Of a stretch of 64,000 nucleotides of DNA, positions 54,247 to 62,974 are shown piece by piece. Every line of letters starts with the position of its first letter. Within the stretch, counting starts at the first letter, position 1. The position numbers and the translations under genes are program-made. A model generated the notes under the pieces. The model had not been told where the DNA came from. It was given only the letters and a program-made list of their open reading frames with translations, and searched no databases. The stretch is from CAXGTL01 sp964645705 (GTDB lineage: Archaea; Nanobdellota; Nanobdellia; Woesearchaeales; CAXGTL01). The stretch is taken from contig CAZYAB010000001.1 in NCBI GenBank assembly GCA_964645705.1, forward strand, positions 211,015-275,014. The letters are read 5' to 3'.

Positions 54247-54831
54247 ATGGTTGTTGATTTCACTCCATCAGTGGAATTATTGATTAATTTCATGAAAGAA
54301 GGAGCACTTACATTTGTACTAGTGTTTTCTGTTTCATATTTCCTATTAAAAAAGATAAAATTATTTGGTTCAGATGAAAAATCAAAGATACACATGATTC
54401 TTGCATTGATTTTAGCAATTGCTGCAATCACGCCACACTTTACAAACACATATTATGGTTATGGTGAAACAGTTGATGTTGTTGAGATTGTTAACAATGC
54501 ATTACCAAGTGTTTCATTATTAATAGTTGCAATTGTTTTATTTTTGATAGTAATTGCAGTATTTGGTGTAGATCTTAAATTACCAGGAGGCACATTATTA
54601 TCGGGCCTGGTTGTCATATTTTCATTATTAGCAATAGTCTATATATTTTTCACATCAGCCGGTGTAATTGTTGACTGGAACTTTTTATATTGGTTAGATG
54701 AAGATTTAAAACAGATCATACTTGTGTTATTAGTGATGGCAGTAGTAATATACTTTATTACTAGTGAACCGAGCGACAGCGGTGACGATACTGTTTTAGA
54801 AAAACTTGTAAAGAGGTTAACTAAGAAATAA
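54247..54831 (+). CDS. five-helix membrane protein of the secretion locus (paralogue 2)
   Basis: A 194-residue membrane protein of the same overall form as its two neighbours: GALTFVLVFSVSYFLLKKIKLFG, LALILAIAAITPHF, SLLIVAIVLFLIVIAVFG, LLSGLVVIFSLLAIVYIFF and IILVLLVMAVVIYFIT helices, with an acidic then Lys-rich C-terminus. It has the position-specific Phe/Val pattern of helix 1 but diverges more from the other two. ATG preceded by GGTGAATTATA. It lies 11 bp after paralogue 1 and 1 bp before paralogue 3. Confidence 0.76.
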   Translation: MVVDFTPSVELLINFMKEGALTFVLVFSVSYFLLKKIKLFGSDEKSKIHMILALILAIAAITPHFTNTYYGYGETVDVVEIVNNALPSVSLLIVAIVLFLIVIAVFGVDLKLPGGTLLSGLVVIFSLLAIVYIFFTSAGVIVDWNFLYWLDEDLKQIILVLLVMAVVIYFITSEPSDSGDDTVLEKLVKRLTKK

Positions 54832-54832
54832 T

Positions 54833-55393
54833 ATGGCAATCGATTTATCATTATTAGTATCATTGAAAAGAATATTTCCATTTATTTTAGTTTGGGTAGT
54901 GGTGTATGCATTATTAGAATGGAGAGAGATATTTGGCAAAGACAAAAAAGGATTAAGATCAGTCGTTGCTTTTGTAATTGCAATGATATTTCTTATATCA
55001 TCTGACGCGTCACTGGTTGTTGAATATATGACTCCTTGGTTTGTCATTATACTTATCTTTGTTTTATTGATGCTGATGATCTTTAAGATGTTCGGAGCAT
55101 CAGATGAAAAGATCAAAGAAGTTATACAAGGAGATAGGACAGTTATTTATTGGATTATTTTTATTTCATTCATTGTATTTTTTGCAGCTTTAGGAAAAGT
55201 TTTCTTTACTACAGCTTTGCCTGGTGGTGAAGATCTTCGTGAAGGAATTGGTGCTGATGATTCAACAGTTTCAGATGCAGGAGAAGGAGCATTTTGGCAA
55301 ACATTGTTCCATCCAAAGATATTAGGAACAATATTTATCTTATTATTAGCAGCATTAGCTATTAAATTTTTAGCAGGAGAATACGCCACCTAG
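54833..55393 (+). CDS. five-helix membrane protein of the secretion locus (paralogue 3)
   Basis: A 186-residue membrane protein. Helix 1 (RIFPFILVWVVVYALLEWREIFGKDKK) and helix 2 (VVAFVIAMIFLISS) align well with paralogue 1, followed by MTPWFVIILIFVLLMLMIFKMFG, a helix ending in FFAALGK, an extracellular-looking acidic loop (GGEDLREGIGADDST) and a final helix. It begins 1 bp after paralogue 2 with no separate Shine-Dalgarno, so translation is probably coupled. The three together look like an expanded family that may form a hetero-oligomer. Confidence 0.76.
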   Translation: MAIDLSLLVSLKRIFPFILVWVVVYALLEWREIFGKDKKGLRSVVAFVIAMIFLISSDASLVVEYMTPWFVIILIFVLLMLMIFKMFGASDEKIKEVIQGDRTVIYWIIFISFIVFFAALGKVFFTTALPGGEDLREGIGADDSTVSDAGEGAFWQTLFHPKILGTIFILLLAALAIKFLAGEYAT

Positions 55394-55414
55394 ATAATAA
55401 AGAGATGTGATAAT

Positions 55415-56050
55415 ATGGATTCAATTGAAAATTTAAATTCTGTACCTGTTGATCTAGTTTTTGATATGAAGAGTACGGGGATGTCTAATAACCAGATAGT
55501 TGAAAATTTACAAAGAATTGGCTATGACGTGACAAAGATATTTGATGCAATGAAATTAAGTGATAATAATCATGCAAACCCAGGAATTCCAATGAATTTT
55601 GAAAATTTTGACACAAGTAACATGCCGCCACCGCCAATGCCTGGCCAACCTTCTCCTCCACCAAGTTTTGGAGGTTCTTCAATGGGCATGGGAAGCATGT
55701 CTTTCAGTAGCGGCGGAGTGGGAATTAACAGAGAAGAAGTAGAAGAAATTGCAGAAACAATTATAGAAGAGAAATGGTCAGACCTTGTCAAAGACATTAA
55801 AAAAGTGGTTAAGTGGAAAGAAGAAATAGAAACAAAGATTACCAGGATTGAACAAGAGATAAAGAACATAAAAGAAAATTTTGATTCTTTACAAAAAGCA
55901 ATATTTGGCAAGATAAACGAGTATGATAAAAACATATCAGATGTTGGTACAGAGATAAAAGCAATGGAAAAAGTTTTTCAAAAAGTTTTACCAGATCTAA
56001 CAAGTAATGTTAATGAATTATCTAGTATTGTTAGAAGAGTAAAAAAATAA
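55415..56050 (+). CDS. coiled-coil accessory protein of the secretion locus
   Basis: A 211-residue protein. Residues 10-45 (VFDMKSTGMSNNQIVENLQRIGYDVTKIFDAM) look like a small helical UBA-like binding module. A Pro/Gly/Ser/Met-rich linker follows (about 65-105), then a coiled coil from 108 to the end, with NEYDKNISDVGTEIKAMEKVFQKVLP. The C-terminal part has some likeness to ArlC/D/E-type archaellum accessory proteins, too weak to name it. Position after the three membrane proteins and before the ATPase suggests a cytoplasmic adaptor. The start is supported by GTGAT six bases upstream. Confidence 0.72.
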   Translation: MDSIENLNSVPVDLVFDMKSTGMSNNQIVENLQRIGYDVTKIFDAMKLSDNNHANPGIPMNFENFDTSNMPPPPMPGQPSPPPSFGGSSMGMGSMSFSSGGVGINREEVEEIAETIIEEKWSDLVKDIKKVVKWKEEIETKITRIEQEIKNIKENFDSLQKAIFGKINEYDKNISDVGTEIKAMEKVFQKVLPDLTSNVNELSSIVRRVKK

Positions 56051-56052
56051 AA

Positions 56053-56523
56053 TTATAACACTTTTTCTTTCTTTTTGATTTTATTCTTAATTAGATTATC
56101 AATCAATTTTTCAGCATCTTTTTTCCTGATAAATGATATTGGCTGCCATAACTCTATATACCTTTTCACAAGATCAACGTCTTTTTTCATGGCTCTTAGT
56201 TCTAGTTCTTTTAATATCATATCATATTTATAAGCAAGATCATTTAATTCTTTTTTTGTTTCTATTAGATCAGAATCAACTAATTTTAGTTCTTTGTTAA
56301 GTTTTTTATGTTCATGTATCATGTTTTGGTCTGTTAATTGTGCTTTTCTACCTAAGTTATTATACCTATCTTCTAATGTTCTCAGAATTCGTACTATTTC
56401 TATTAATCTTTCCCTAACTTGAATAAGGGCAGGATTTTCTTGAGCTTTATTTTTAGAAGTCTTTGGACTGCCAAAAGTAATTGTCCTTGTTTTTCTTTTA
56501 TTTACCCCTTTTTCTATTGCCAT
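56053..56523 (-). CDS. coiled-coil protein opposite the secretion genes
   Basis: A 156-residue soluble protein: a basic N-terminus (KRKTRTITFGSPKTSKNK), then an almost continuous coiled coil with heptads from about residue 30 to 130 (LIEIVRILRTLEDRYNNLG, KELKLVDSDLIETKKELND) and a basic end. No enzyme motif. It lies between the accessory gene and the ATPase but on the opposite strand, convergent by 2 bp with the first and divergent from the second. Its placement hints at a link with the secretion locus. Confidence 0.68.
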   Translation of the reverse strand: MAIEKGVNKRKTRTITFGSPKTSKNKAQENPALIQVRERLIEIVRILRTLEDRYNNLGRKAQLTDQNMIHEHKKLNKELKLVDSDLIETKKELNDLAYKYDMILKELELRAMKKDVDLVKRYIELWQPISFIRKKDAEKLIDNLIKNKIKKKEKVL

Positions 56524-56644
56524 TTTTTCTAACCAATATCTTTATTTGTATATATTTATTGACATAAACATTTATATATGTAATTACAATAAAGTATATA
56601 TATGTTGAAGTTTAAAAACTTAACTAATAAAAAGGGTGTTATTA

Positions 56645-58921
56645 TTGTCAAATACAACTGACTACCAAGTAATAAGGCAAGGAGAAGATACGATTTTGTT
56701 AATTGATTATGAAAAAGTTCTAAAAGTGCCTTCTATTGAAGACGATCCTTTTTGCATGTCAACTGTTATAGATAGATTAATAGAAGTCAAGAATGTAACA
56801 AAAATAGTTTTTTCTCAAAAACGTGATTATGAATATGATTATTCACAAACTTCTTTATTAACAGAAGTTGCAAGATTATACAATCAATTAATAAAACAAA
56901 AAAGAATATTTTCTTATTCTACTGCAATCACAGACCTTGTGTTCAAAAGACACATTTCTTCTAGATACTCTGACTTGCAAAGACTTATATTTAGCACAAT
57001 GAAAAAAGATCCAATTGCAACATATGTTGAATTAAAAAGAATGTTGAGACATGAAAAACTTAATCTTGACGCAGCGTCTAGTCAGCAAGCAGCAGTTGCA
57101 GAAAAAAGATTTATTTCATTAATTACTTATCTTTTGGATGAATTATCAAAAACAAAGTTAATAAAATTTGCTCAACCATACCTTTCCGGATTTAAGATAG
57201 GTGACAGATCTATTTATAGAATGATCTTTACGCCGACTATAAAACCCGATTTCATGTTTACAAAGCTAATGTCATCTTATCCAACAAATGGAACAGAACT
57301 TGACACTTATTCCTTGGATAATGATACAGAAGTAACAGTATTTGGTTTTCCTGATTCTGTAAAATATTTGTATCACATGATGCCTCCTGAGTTCAAATTA
57401 AGTGAGGAAGAATATGACATCTTAGACACAGCAAGGACAATAATGGCTGAACACAAACCAAAAAAAGAAGAATTCGTTGACCCAGAACGAATGAGAGAAG
57501 TTTTTTATAACATTGGTCACGATTTAATAGAAGAATTAGTTAATAATCAAGATTTAAAATTCAGTCAAAAAAAGATAGATAAATTAACAAAGATACTTGT
57601 CAGATACACTGTTGGTTTTGGTTTGATAGAAGTGTTATTATCAGACGAGAAAATACAAGACGTATCAATAAATTCTCCATATGGCCAAACACCTATGTTC
57701 ATTGTTCACCAAGATTATGGTGACTGCAATACAAACATTGTACCGACTGTGCAAGAAGCAGAATCATGGGCATCTAAGCTTAGGATGATATCTGGCAGAC
57801 CATTAGACGAAGCAAACCAGATACTTGACACAGAGATACATTTGCCAGGCGCAACTGCAAGAGTTTCTGCAATCACAAGACCATTAGATCCAACAGGTTT
57901 GGCATTTTCATTCAGAAGACATCGTGATAAACCATGGACACTTCCATTATTTATCAAAGTAAAGATGATCTCTCCTTTAGCAGCAGGCCTTATTTCTTTT
58001 TTAATAGATGGCACAAGAACATTATTAGTCTGTGGAACAAGATCATCTGGTAAAACATCTTTACTAGGTTCATTATTAGTAGAGATAATGCGAAGATACA
58101 GGATAATTACTATAGAAGATACTTTGGAACTTCCAACAACTCCTCTAAGAAAATTAGGTTATAATGTTCAGCCTTTAAAAGTTTCTTCTGCCCTTGGTAA
58201 AGAAACAGGTGAATTATCAGCAACAGACGGAATAAGATCAACATTAAGATTAGGCGACAGTGCTTTGTTTGTAGGAGAAGTAAGGTCAAAAGAAGCAATT
58301 GCACTTTACGAGGCAATGCGGGTTGGTGCATCTGCAAATGTAGTTGCAGGCACAATCCATGCTGACAGTCCTTATGGTGTTTTTGACAGGGTTGTTAATG
58401 ACATTGGTGTACCAAAAACTTCATTCAAAGCAACAGATGTTATCATTGTAGCAAACCCAATAAAAACAGCAGGCGGAATAAAAAGAGTTAGAAGGGTAAC
58501 ACAGATAACAGAAGTAAGAAAAACATGGGAAGAGGATCCATTAGCTGAAAAAGGTTTTGTCGACTTATTAAAATATGATGTTAACACAGATTCATTACAG
58601 CCAACACCTGAACTAATTAATGGCGATTCTGAAGTTTTAAAAGCAGTTGCTGCTTCTGTAAAAGGTTTGGCAGGATCATGGGATGCTGTTTGGGATAATA
58701 TCCAGCTTCGTGCAAAGATCAAACAAGCACTTGTTGATTATTCTGTAAAAGAAAACAGGCCAGATATTTTAGAAGCAGACTTTGTTATCAAATCAAACGA
58801 TACTTTTCACAACATTGTTGACAAGGTTCAAGAAGAAGAAGGAGGATTTGATCCTAAAAAGATTTATTTTGAATGGGAAGAATGGTTAAAGAGAGAAGTT
58901 AAGAGGAAAGTGATTAAATAA
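56645..58921 (+). CDS. type II/IV secretion ATPase (TadA/ArlI/PilB-like)
   Basis: A 758-residue hexameric-type ATPase that powers assembly of type IV pilus-like filaments or secretion. An N-terminal region of ~350 residues precedes the conserved core. Walker A is CGTRSSGKTSLLGS, the Asp box region TIEDTLELPTTPLRKLGYNVQ, Walker B ALFVGEVRSKEA, and the His box VAGTIHADSPYGVFDR. The C-terminal ~200 residues are longer than in ArlI. The start is taken at TTG (56645), six bases after GGGTG; an in-frame GTG at 56636 lies within that ribosome-binding site. The platform protein follows after 76 bp. No pilin with a class III signal peptide was recognised in the window. Confidence 0.9.
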   Translation: MSNTTDYQVIRQGEDTILLIDYEKVLKVPSIEDDPFCMSTVIDRLIEVKNVTKIVFSQKRDYEYDYSQTSLLTEVARLYNQLIKQKRIFSYSTAITDLVFKRHISSRYSDLQRLIFSTMKKDPIATYVELKRMLRHEKLNLDAASSQQAAVAEKRFISLITYLLDELSKTKLIKFAQPYLSGFKIGDRSIYRMIFTPTIKPDFMFTKLMSSYPTNGTELDTYSLDNDTEVTVFGFPDSVKYLYHMMPPEFKLSEEEYDILDTARTIMAEHKPKKEEFVDPERMREVFYNIGHDLIEELVNNQDLKFSQKKIDKLTKILVRYTVGFGLIEVLLSDEKIQDVSINSPYGQTPMFIVHQDYGDCNTNIVPTVQEAESWASKLRMISGRPLDEANQILDTEIHLPGATARVSAITRPLDPTGLAFSFRRHRDKPWTLPLFIKVKMISPLAAGLISFLIDGTRTLLVCGTRSSGKTSLLGSLLVEIMRRYRIITIEDTLELPTTPLRKLGYNVQPLKVSSALGKETGELSATDGIRSTLRLGDSALFVGEVRSKEAIALYEAMRVGASANVVAGTIHADSPYGVFDRVVNDIGVPKTSFKATDVIIVANPIKTAGGIKRVRRVTQITEVRKTWEEDPLAEKGFVDLLKYDVNTDSLQPTPELINGDSEVLKAVAASVKGLAGSWDAVWDNIQLRAKIKQALVDYSVKENRPDILEADFVIKSNDTFHNIVDKVQEEEGGFDPKKIYFEWEEWLKREVKRKVIK

Positions 58922-58997
58922 TTAATTCTAACACAAAACTTTATATATATATACATCATAAATATTAATATTATATTAGAGTAGTGTCGGTGGACAT

Positions 58998-61280
58998 ATG
59001 CCAAAACCAAAAAAAGAGGAACTTAAGGCTTTGAAAGATAAATATCAAGCCATTATTAATAGAGAATTCTCTATTCCAGAAACAGAAAAAATACAAAAAC
59101 CAATTTATTCTAGAGAATATAAACAATTCAAAAGAGAACTTTACCCTAACCATTTATCAATGTATGAAAAGATGTGCAATTTTTCTGAAAAATTATTACA
59201 TATTCCTGCATTTGAAAAAGAAAAAATACCACAATTAATTGAGAACATTGAAACATGCCAGCTAAGTATTACTCCTAGCGGTGTTATGAGTTTTTCAATC
59301 TTAGTTTCTTTATTAGTTTTAGTATTTGGCGGAATGCTGGGAATGTTTATTCCTATATTGATTGGAGAAGAAACTTTATTCTTTGTATTTTTCTTTTTAC
59401 TTGTATCAGGAGTCTTGTTAATGGTATTGCCAAGGATACCAGAGTTTCTTGCAACTCAGTGGAGAATAAAATCAAGTAATCAGATAATCTTAGCTATTTT
59501 TTACGTTGTAACATTCATGAGACACACTTCTAATTTAGAAGGAGGCATAAGATTTGCATCAGACCATTTATCACCACCATTGTCTTTAGACTTTAGAAAG
59601 ATTTTATGGGATGTTGAGACACAAAAATTTTCATCTGTTTCAGAATCACTTGATTCTTATCTTGAAAGATGGAAAGCATACAATATTGAATTCGTAGAAT
59701 CATTTCATCTTATACAAGGTTCTTTATTTGAATCATCTGAACAAAGAAGATTATCATTATTAGACAAATCCTTAGAAGTAATCTTAGAAGGTACATATGA
59801 AAAAATGCTTCACTTTGCACATAACCTGAGTTCACCAATCACAATGCTTCACATGTTGGGTGTTATTTTACCAGTTCTTGGATTAGTAATCCTACCTTTG
59901 GTTGTTAGTTTTATGACACCTGGTTTTGGAACAGATACAACTATTAAAGGAACAGCACCAATTTTATTAGCATTATATGTTGCAACTTTGTATAATATTG
60001 CTTTACCATTGGTAGTGTTTTTCATGGGCCAAAACATTCTTGTTAAAAGACCAACAGGCTATGGTGAAGTAGATATTTCTAATAACCCTGAACTAAAAAA
60101 ATATAATAAAACATTTTTGAATTTAGGAGGAATCAATATAAGAATAAGCCCTTTTCTTATTGCATTCACTGTCTTTATAATACTTTTTTTCATAGGAATC
60201 TCTCCTCTTCTGATACACCAGTTTGGACCTGTAACAGAATTTGAAGGAGAAACAGTTAACATGTTTTCATCTTTTGGAATAATTGCTTCTAGTGAGGATT
60301 CTAAACTAGTGTGTAACTATGTTTTTTGTCTTTTAGATTATAAACCAGTTGCAGGTAAAGAAACAGGGCCATATGGAAGTTTAGCAGCACTGCTCAGTGT
60401 ATTTGTTGTTTTATCAGTAGGTTTAGGAGCAGGCGTTTATTATAAGCTCAAGTCAAAGAATGTTATAGAGATAAGAAATCGTGCAAAAGCACTTGAAAAA
60501 GAATTTGCATCTGCAATATTTCAGTTAGGCAACAGATTAGCAGACGGCTTCCCTGCTGAGATTGCTTTTACAAAAGTATCAGCAACAATGCAAGACACTG
60601 TTGCAGGCAGGTTCATGAAACAAGTATCAGAAAATATTACTAGTTTAGGCATGGGTGTTGAGCAAGCTATTTTTGATAAAAAACGCGGGGCATTAGTATA
60701 TTTCCCTTCTAGCATGATTGAAAGTTCAATGAAAGTATTGGTACAATCAGTTAAAAAAGGTCCTAAGGTTGCTGCTCAAGCTTTGATAAGCATATCTCAG
60801 TATATCAAAGAAATAAGAAGAGTTGATGAAAGATTAAAAGATTTGTTAGCAGACGTTGTTTCATCAATGAGGTCTCAGATAAGTTTTTTAGCACCATGCA
60901 TTGCAGGAATTGTTACAGGCATAACTTCTATGATAAGTGTTATTATTAATAAACTAGGTGGGTTATTAGAATCAGCTGTTCCAGAAGGTGCAGCTGCACA
61001 AGGCATGACTGGTTCTGGTTTTGTTGAATTGTTAGGAGCTGGTGTTCCTACTTATTATTTCCAGATAATTGTTGGTTTATATGTTGTTCAGATTGTTTTT
61101 ATTTTAACTATCTTGGTTAACAGCATATTGAATGGTTCTGATAAATTAAATGAAAAATTCTTAAAAGGAAAGAATTTAATAAGAAGCACAACACTTTATT
61201 GTGTGCTTGCTTTGGTCTTGATCTTTGTGTTTAATATGATTGCTGATCAAGTATTGTCAAGAACAGCAGGCGTCTTCTAA
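58998..61280 (+). CDS. secretion/pilus membrane platform protein (TadC/ArlJ-like, two T2SF domains)
   Basis: A 760-residue membrane protein with two GspF/T2SF-type cytoplasmic domains separated and followed by membrane helices. The first domain contains VTFMRHTSNLEGGIRFASDH, the second FQLGNRLADGFPAEIAFTKV, both being the helical T2SF core. Membrane segments lie around residues 95-150, 275-350, 385-410, 460-480 and the C-terminus. It anchors the ATPase at the membrane during filament assembly. Its ATG has a GGTGG site and an upstream TATA-like tract (about 58941-58953), so it may have its own promoter as well as read-through from the ATPase. Predicted partner of the ATPase by family. Confidence 0.9.
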   Translation: MPKPKKEELKALKDKYQAIINREFSIPETEKIQKPIYSREYKQFKRELYPNHLSMYEKMCNFSEKLLHIPAFEKEKIPQLIENIETCQLSITPSGVMSFSILVSLLVLVFGGMLGMFIPILIGEETLFFVFFFLLVSGVLLMVLPRIPEFLATQWRIKSSNQIILAIFYVVTFMRHTSNLEGGIRFASDHLSPPLSLDFRKILWDVETQKFSSVSESLDSYLERWKAYNIEFVESFHLIQGSLFESSEQRRLSLLDKSLEVILEGTYEKMLHFAHNLSSPITMLHMLGVILPVLGLVILPLVVSFMTPGFGTDTTIKGTAPILLALYVATLYNIALPLVVFFMGQNILVKRPTGYGEVDISNNPELKKYNKTFLNLGGINIRISPFLIAFTVFIILFFIGISPLLIHQFGPVTEFEGETVNMFSSFGIIASSEDSKLVCNYVFCLLDYKPVAGKETGPYGSLAALLSVFVVLSVGLGAGVYYKLKSKNVIEIRNRAKALEKEFASAIFQLGNRLADGFPAEIAFTKVSATMQDTVAGRFMKQVSENITSLGMGVEQAIFDKKRGALVYFPSSMIESSMKVLVQSVKKGPKVAAQALISISQYIKEIRRVDERLKDLLADVVSSMRSQISFLAPCIAGIVTGITSMISVIINKLGGLLESAVPEGAAAQGMTGSGFVELLGAGVPTYYFQIIVGLYVVQIVFILTILVNSILNGSDKLNEKFLKGKNLIRSTTLYCVLALVLIFVFNMIADQVLSRTAGVF

Positions 61281-61341
61281 TCCTTATAAAATAAGAAAAT
61301 TAATACAAATAAAAAATGGGGCTGCAGGGATTTGAACCCTG

Positions 61342-61377
61342 GATTTGGGTTAGTTAGCTTATTGCTATACTAATCAC
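61342..61377 (-). other. variable-loop insertion (about 31-nt intron) in tRNA-Phe
   Basis: The 36-nt variable region forms a hairpin, TTAGT/ACTAA with inner TAGC/GCTA and loop AATAA. Exact splice points are not determined by the sequence; about 29-32 nt must go to leave a normal 4-7 nt variable loop. Confidence 0.65.
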
Positions 61378-61402
61378 CCACGTCTTCAGCGTGGTGCTCT
61401 CC

Positions 61403-61425
61403 TTAACCGAAGACAACAATCTTCT
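61403..61425 (-). other. 23-nt intron in the D-loop of tRNA-Phe
   Basis: A 4-bp helix forms between the exon AATC and the intron GGTT; the 5' bulge TGA and the inner hairpin GAAGA/TCTTC complete a bulge-helix-bulge-like motif. Cleavage at TG|A and AA|G excises 23 nt and restores the D-loop with G18-G19. The 3' bulge is larger than the canonical 3 nt. Confidence 0.72.
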
Positions 61426-61462
61426 CAGATTGAGCTACAGCCCCGTGAAATATAAAATATAA

Positions 61463-61852
61463 TTACTCAACCTTTTCTTCTTCAACAACTTTTTGTTCAG
61501 TAGCAGATTCAGGTTCTTGGCTAGGCGCTGACTCTGGTTCTTTTGCTGGTTCAGCACCACCAGTTGTTTCTAAAACTTCTATCTTACCAAACTTACCTTT
61601 TGTTATTTGCAACTGTCCTCTGAACTCATTAACCCATCCATTTTGAATATGAACTTTGTCTCCAACATTAACAATGTCAATGTCTTCATTCCACAGAGTT
61701 AATTTAGTTTCCCCTGTTGAGTCTTTGATAGTAACATTACATACTTTTCCTGTTCTACCAAATTTGGTAAATTCTCTTACATCATCTTTGCTAACTACTT
61801 CAGCAACTAGATCTACTTTTCCTTGTCTTGGTTTTAAGTCTTTGATTTCCAT
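61463..61852 (-). CDS. OB-fold single-stranded DNA-binding-like protein
   Basis: A 129-residue protein with one OB fold in residues 1-95: KVDLVAEVVSKDDVREFTKFGRTGKVCNVTIKD (strands 1-3) and TKLTLWNEDIDIVNVGDKVHIQNGWVNEF. This resembles the single-OB SSB of crenarchaea and the RPA-like family. The C-terminal ~35 residues are acidic and Pro/Glu-rich (EPESAPSQEPESATEQ), probably a disordered partner-binding tail as in SSBs. It binds single-stranded DNA or RNA during replication or repair, by family inference. The ATG has GGTGAAAAATAC upstream. It lies just downstream of tRNA-Phe on the opposite-facing side. Confidence 0.85.
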   Translation of the reverse strand: MEIKDLKPRQGKVDLVAEVVSKDDVREFTKFGRTGKVCNVTIKDSTGETKLTLWNEDIDIVNVGDKVHIQNGWVNEFRGQLQITKGKFGKIEVLETTGGAEPAKEPESAPSQEPESATEQKVVEEEKVE

Positions 61853-61891
61853 GTATTTTTCACCTACTATTATTATATTAACATAAAAAAA

Positions 61892-62965
61892 CTATAACTT
61901 ATTTATAAACTTTGGTACGAATTTGGGCTTTTTCAACCCTTTTATTTTATCTAATAATTTAACATGTTCTATTCCTATTTTCCCATAATAAAGTTTTACA
62001 ATATCTCCTTTATTCTTTATATATTCTTTAACTAATTCTTTGCCTTTAAAATATAAATAATCCTTTGTAAACGCGCCTTGTTTCTCGGTGAGAATTAAGC
62101 CTCTTTTACTTCTTAGAGCAACACTCCATGCAATGTTTTTTGCAAAACCTGTTTCTAGTACCATGTTGAATACATCTCTGAATGACCCATTTAATGCACA
62201 TTCTATTCCTAATAATCTTAACGCAGACTGATTGCTCAGTTTTTTTACAGGACACACTGTTTCAGCATTAATAATTGCTAAACCTTCTTCTGTTATATCA
62301 TAATCAGGCAAACCAGTAAAAAATATTTTATATGGCTGCAGAGCACCATTCTCAGCCCTGAAAACATGTGTTTCTATTTCATGCGCAATCGTCCCTCTTA
62401 ACATTTGTTCTGAAAACTTTGCATTTTTCCTAATGAATACTGACTTTTCATCCCTATTAACACTGATCCTTGGAATCATTTGTTCTTTTATCACGATTTT
62501 CCAGCCAAGTTTGTATTCTTGTATTGTTTTTTGAATTCTTTTAATAACTTCTTTTGTGTCGAGCATATTTTTCTTTATATTTGGTTTAATATTCTTTACT
62601 TCTTGTCTTGCTTTTTCAACAAGTTCTTTATTAGGTTTGCCAAAATATTTTTCACATAATAAAGAAAAATCAGGTTTACCAATATTCTCAAGCATTATTA
62701 TTTTTTCATTAAATTTTTTTATTTTTTCTTTTAATAATTTTCCTATTACTTCTTCATCACATTCTTCACATTTCATATTACTCATTCTTTTTTTCAATTC
62801 AATAAAATCAATGTTGAGTCTTTTATACTCAAACACAGGATTATAATCATTAGAATTAAAGAATTTCTTTTTCTCAGTGTATAGATTACTTGGAATAATA
62901 TTTGCAATTATGCCTACTTGTTGAGATATTTTGTTTATCTCTTCATCAATTTTGTTGATGTTCAT
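61892..62965 (-). CDS. DUF1704-like metallopeptidase (MATCAP/QEGLA family)
   Basis: A 357-residue protein. The motif HEIETH lies at about 194-199 (GTIAHEIETHVFRAENG), followed about 25 residues later by ITEEGLAIINAE, in which the Glu would be the third zinc ligand. This HExxTH...EGLA layout matches DUF1704, the family of bacterial 'QEGLA motif' proteins and of MATCAP, the human tubulin carboxypeptidase. The N-terminal ~130 residues are helical and charged. The family is known in bacteria and eukaryotes; its substrate in archaea is unknown. It starts 9 bp after the glycyl-tRNA synthetase stop, so the two are probably co-transcribed. Confidence 0.82.
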   Translation of the reverse strand: MNINKIDEEINKISQQVGIIANIIPSNLYTEKKKFFNSNDYNPVFEYKRLNIDFIELKKRMSNMKCEECDEEVIGKLLKEKIKKFNEKIIMLENIGKPDFSLLCEKYFGKPNKELVEKARQEVKNIKPNIKKNMLDTKEVIKRIQKTIQEYKLGWKIVIKEQMIPRISVNRDEKSVFIRKNAKFSEQMLRGTIAHEIETHVFRAENGALQPYKIFFTGLPDYDITEEGLAIINAETVCPVKKLSNQSALRLLGIECALNGSFRDVFNMVLETGFAKNIAWSVALRSKRGLILTEKQGAFTKDYLYFKGKELVKEYIKNKGDIVKLYYGKIGIEHVKLLDKIKGLKKPKFVPKFINKL

Positions 62966-62974
62966 GAATGTAAT

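Larger units (their letters stand above)
61317..61444 (-). tRNA. tRNA-Phe(GAA) with two predicted introns
   Basis: Acceptor GGGGCTG/CAGCCCC, discriminator A73, D-stem GCTC/GAGC, anticodon stem CCACG/CGTGG with loop CTGAAGA (anticodon GAA, no intron), T-stem CAGGG/CCCTG with loop TTCAAAT. The D-loop contains a 23-nt insertion (61403-61425) and the variable loop is 36 nt (61342-61377) instead of about 5, so a second intron of about 31 nt lies there. Removing both gives about 74 nt, and the spliced D-loop AATCTGGGA matches the usual archaeal tRNA-Phe form. CCA is not encoded. Confidence 0.87.
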
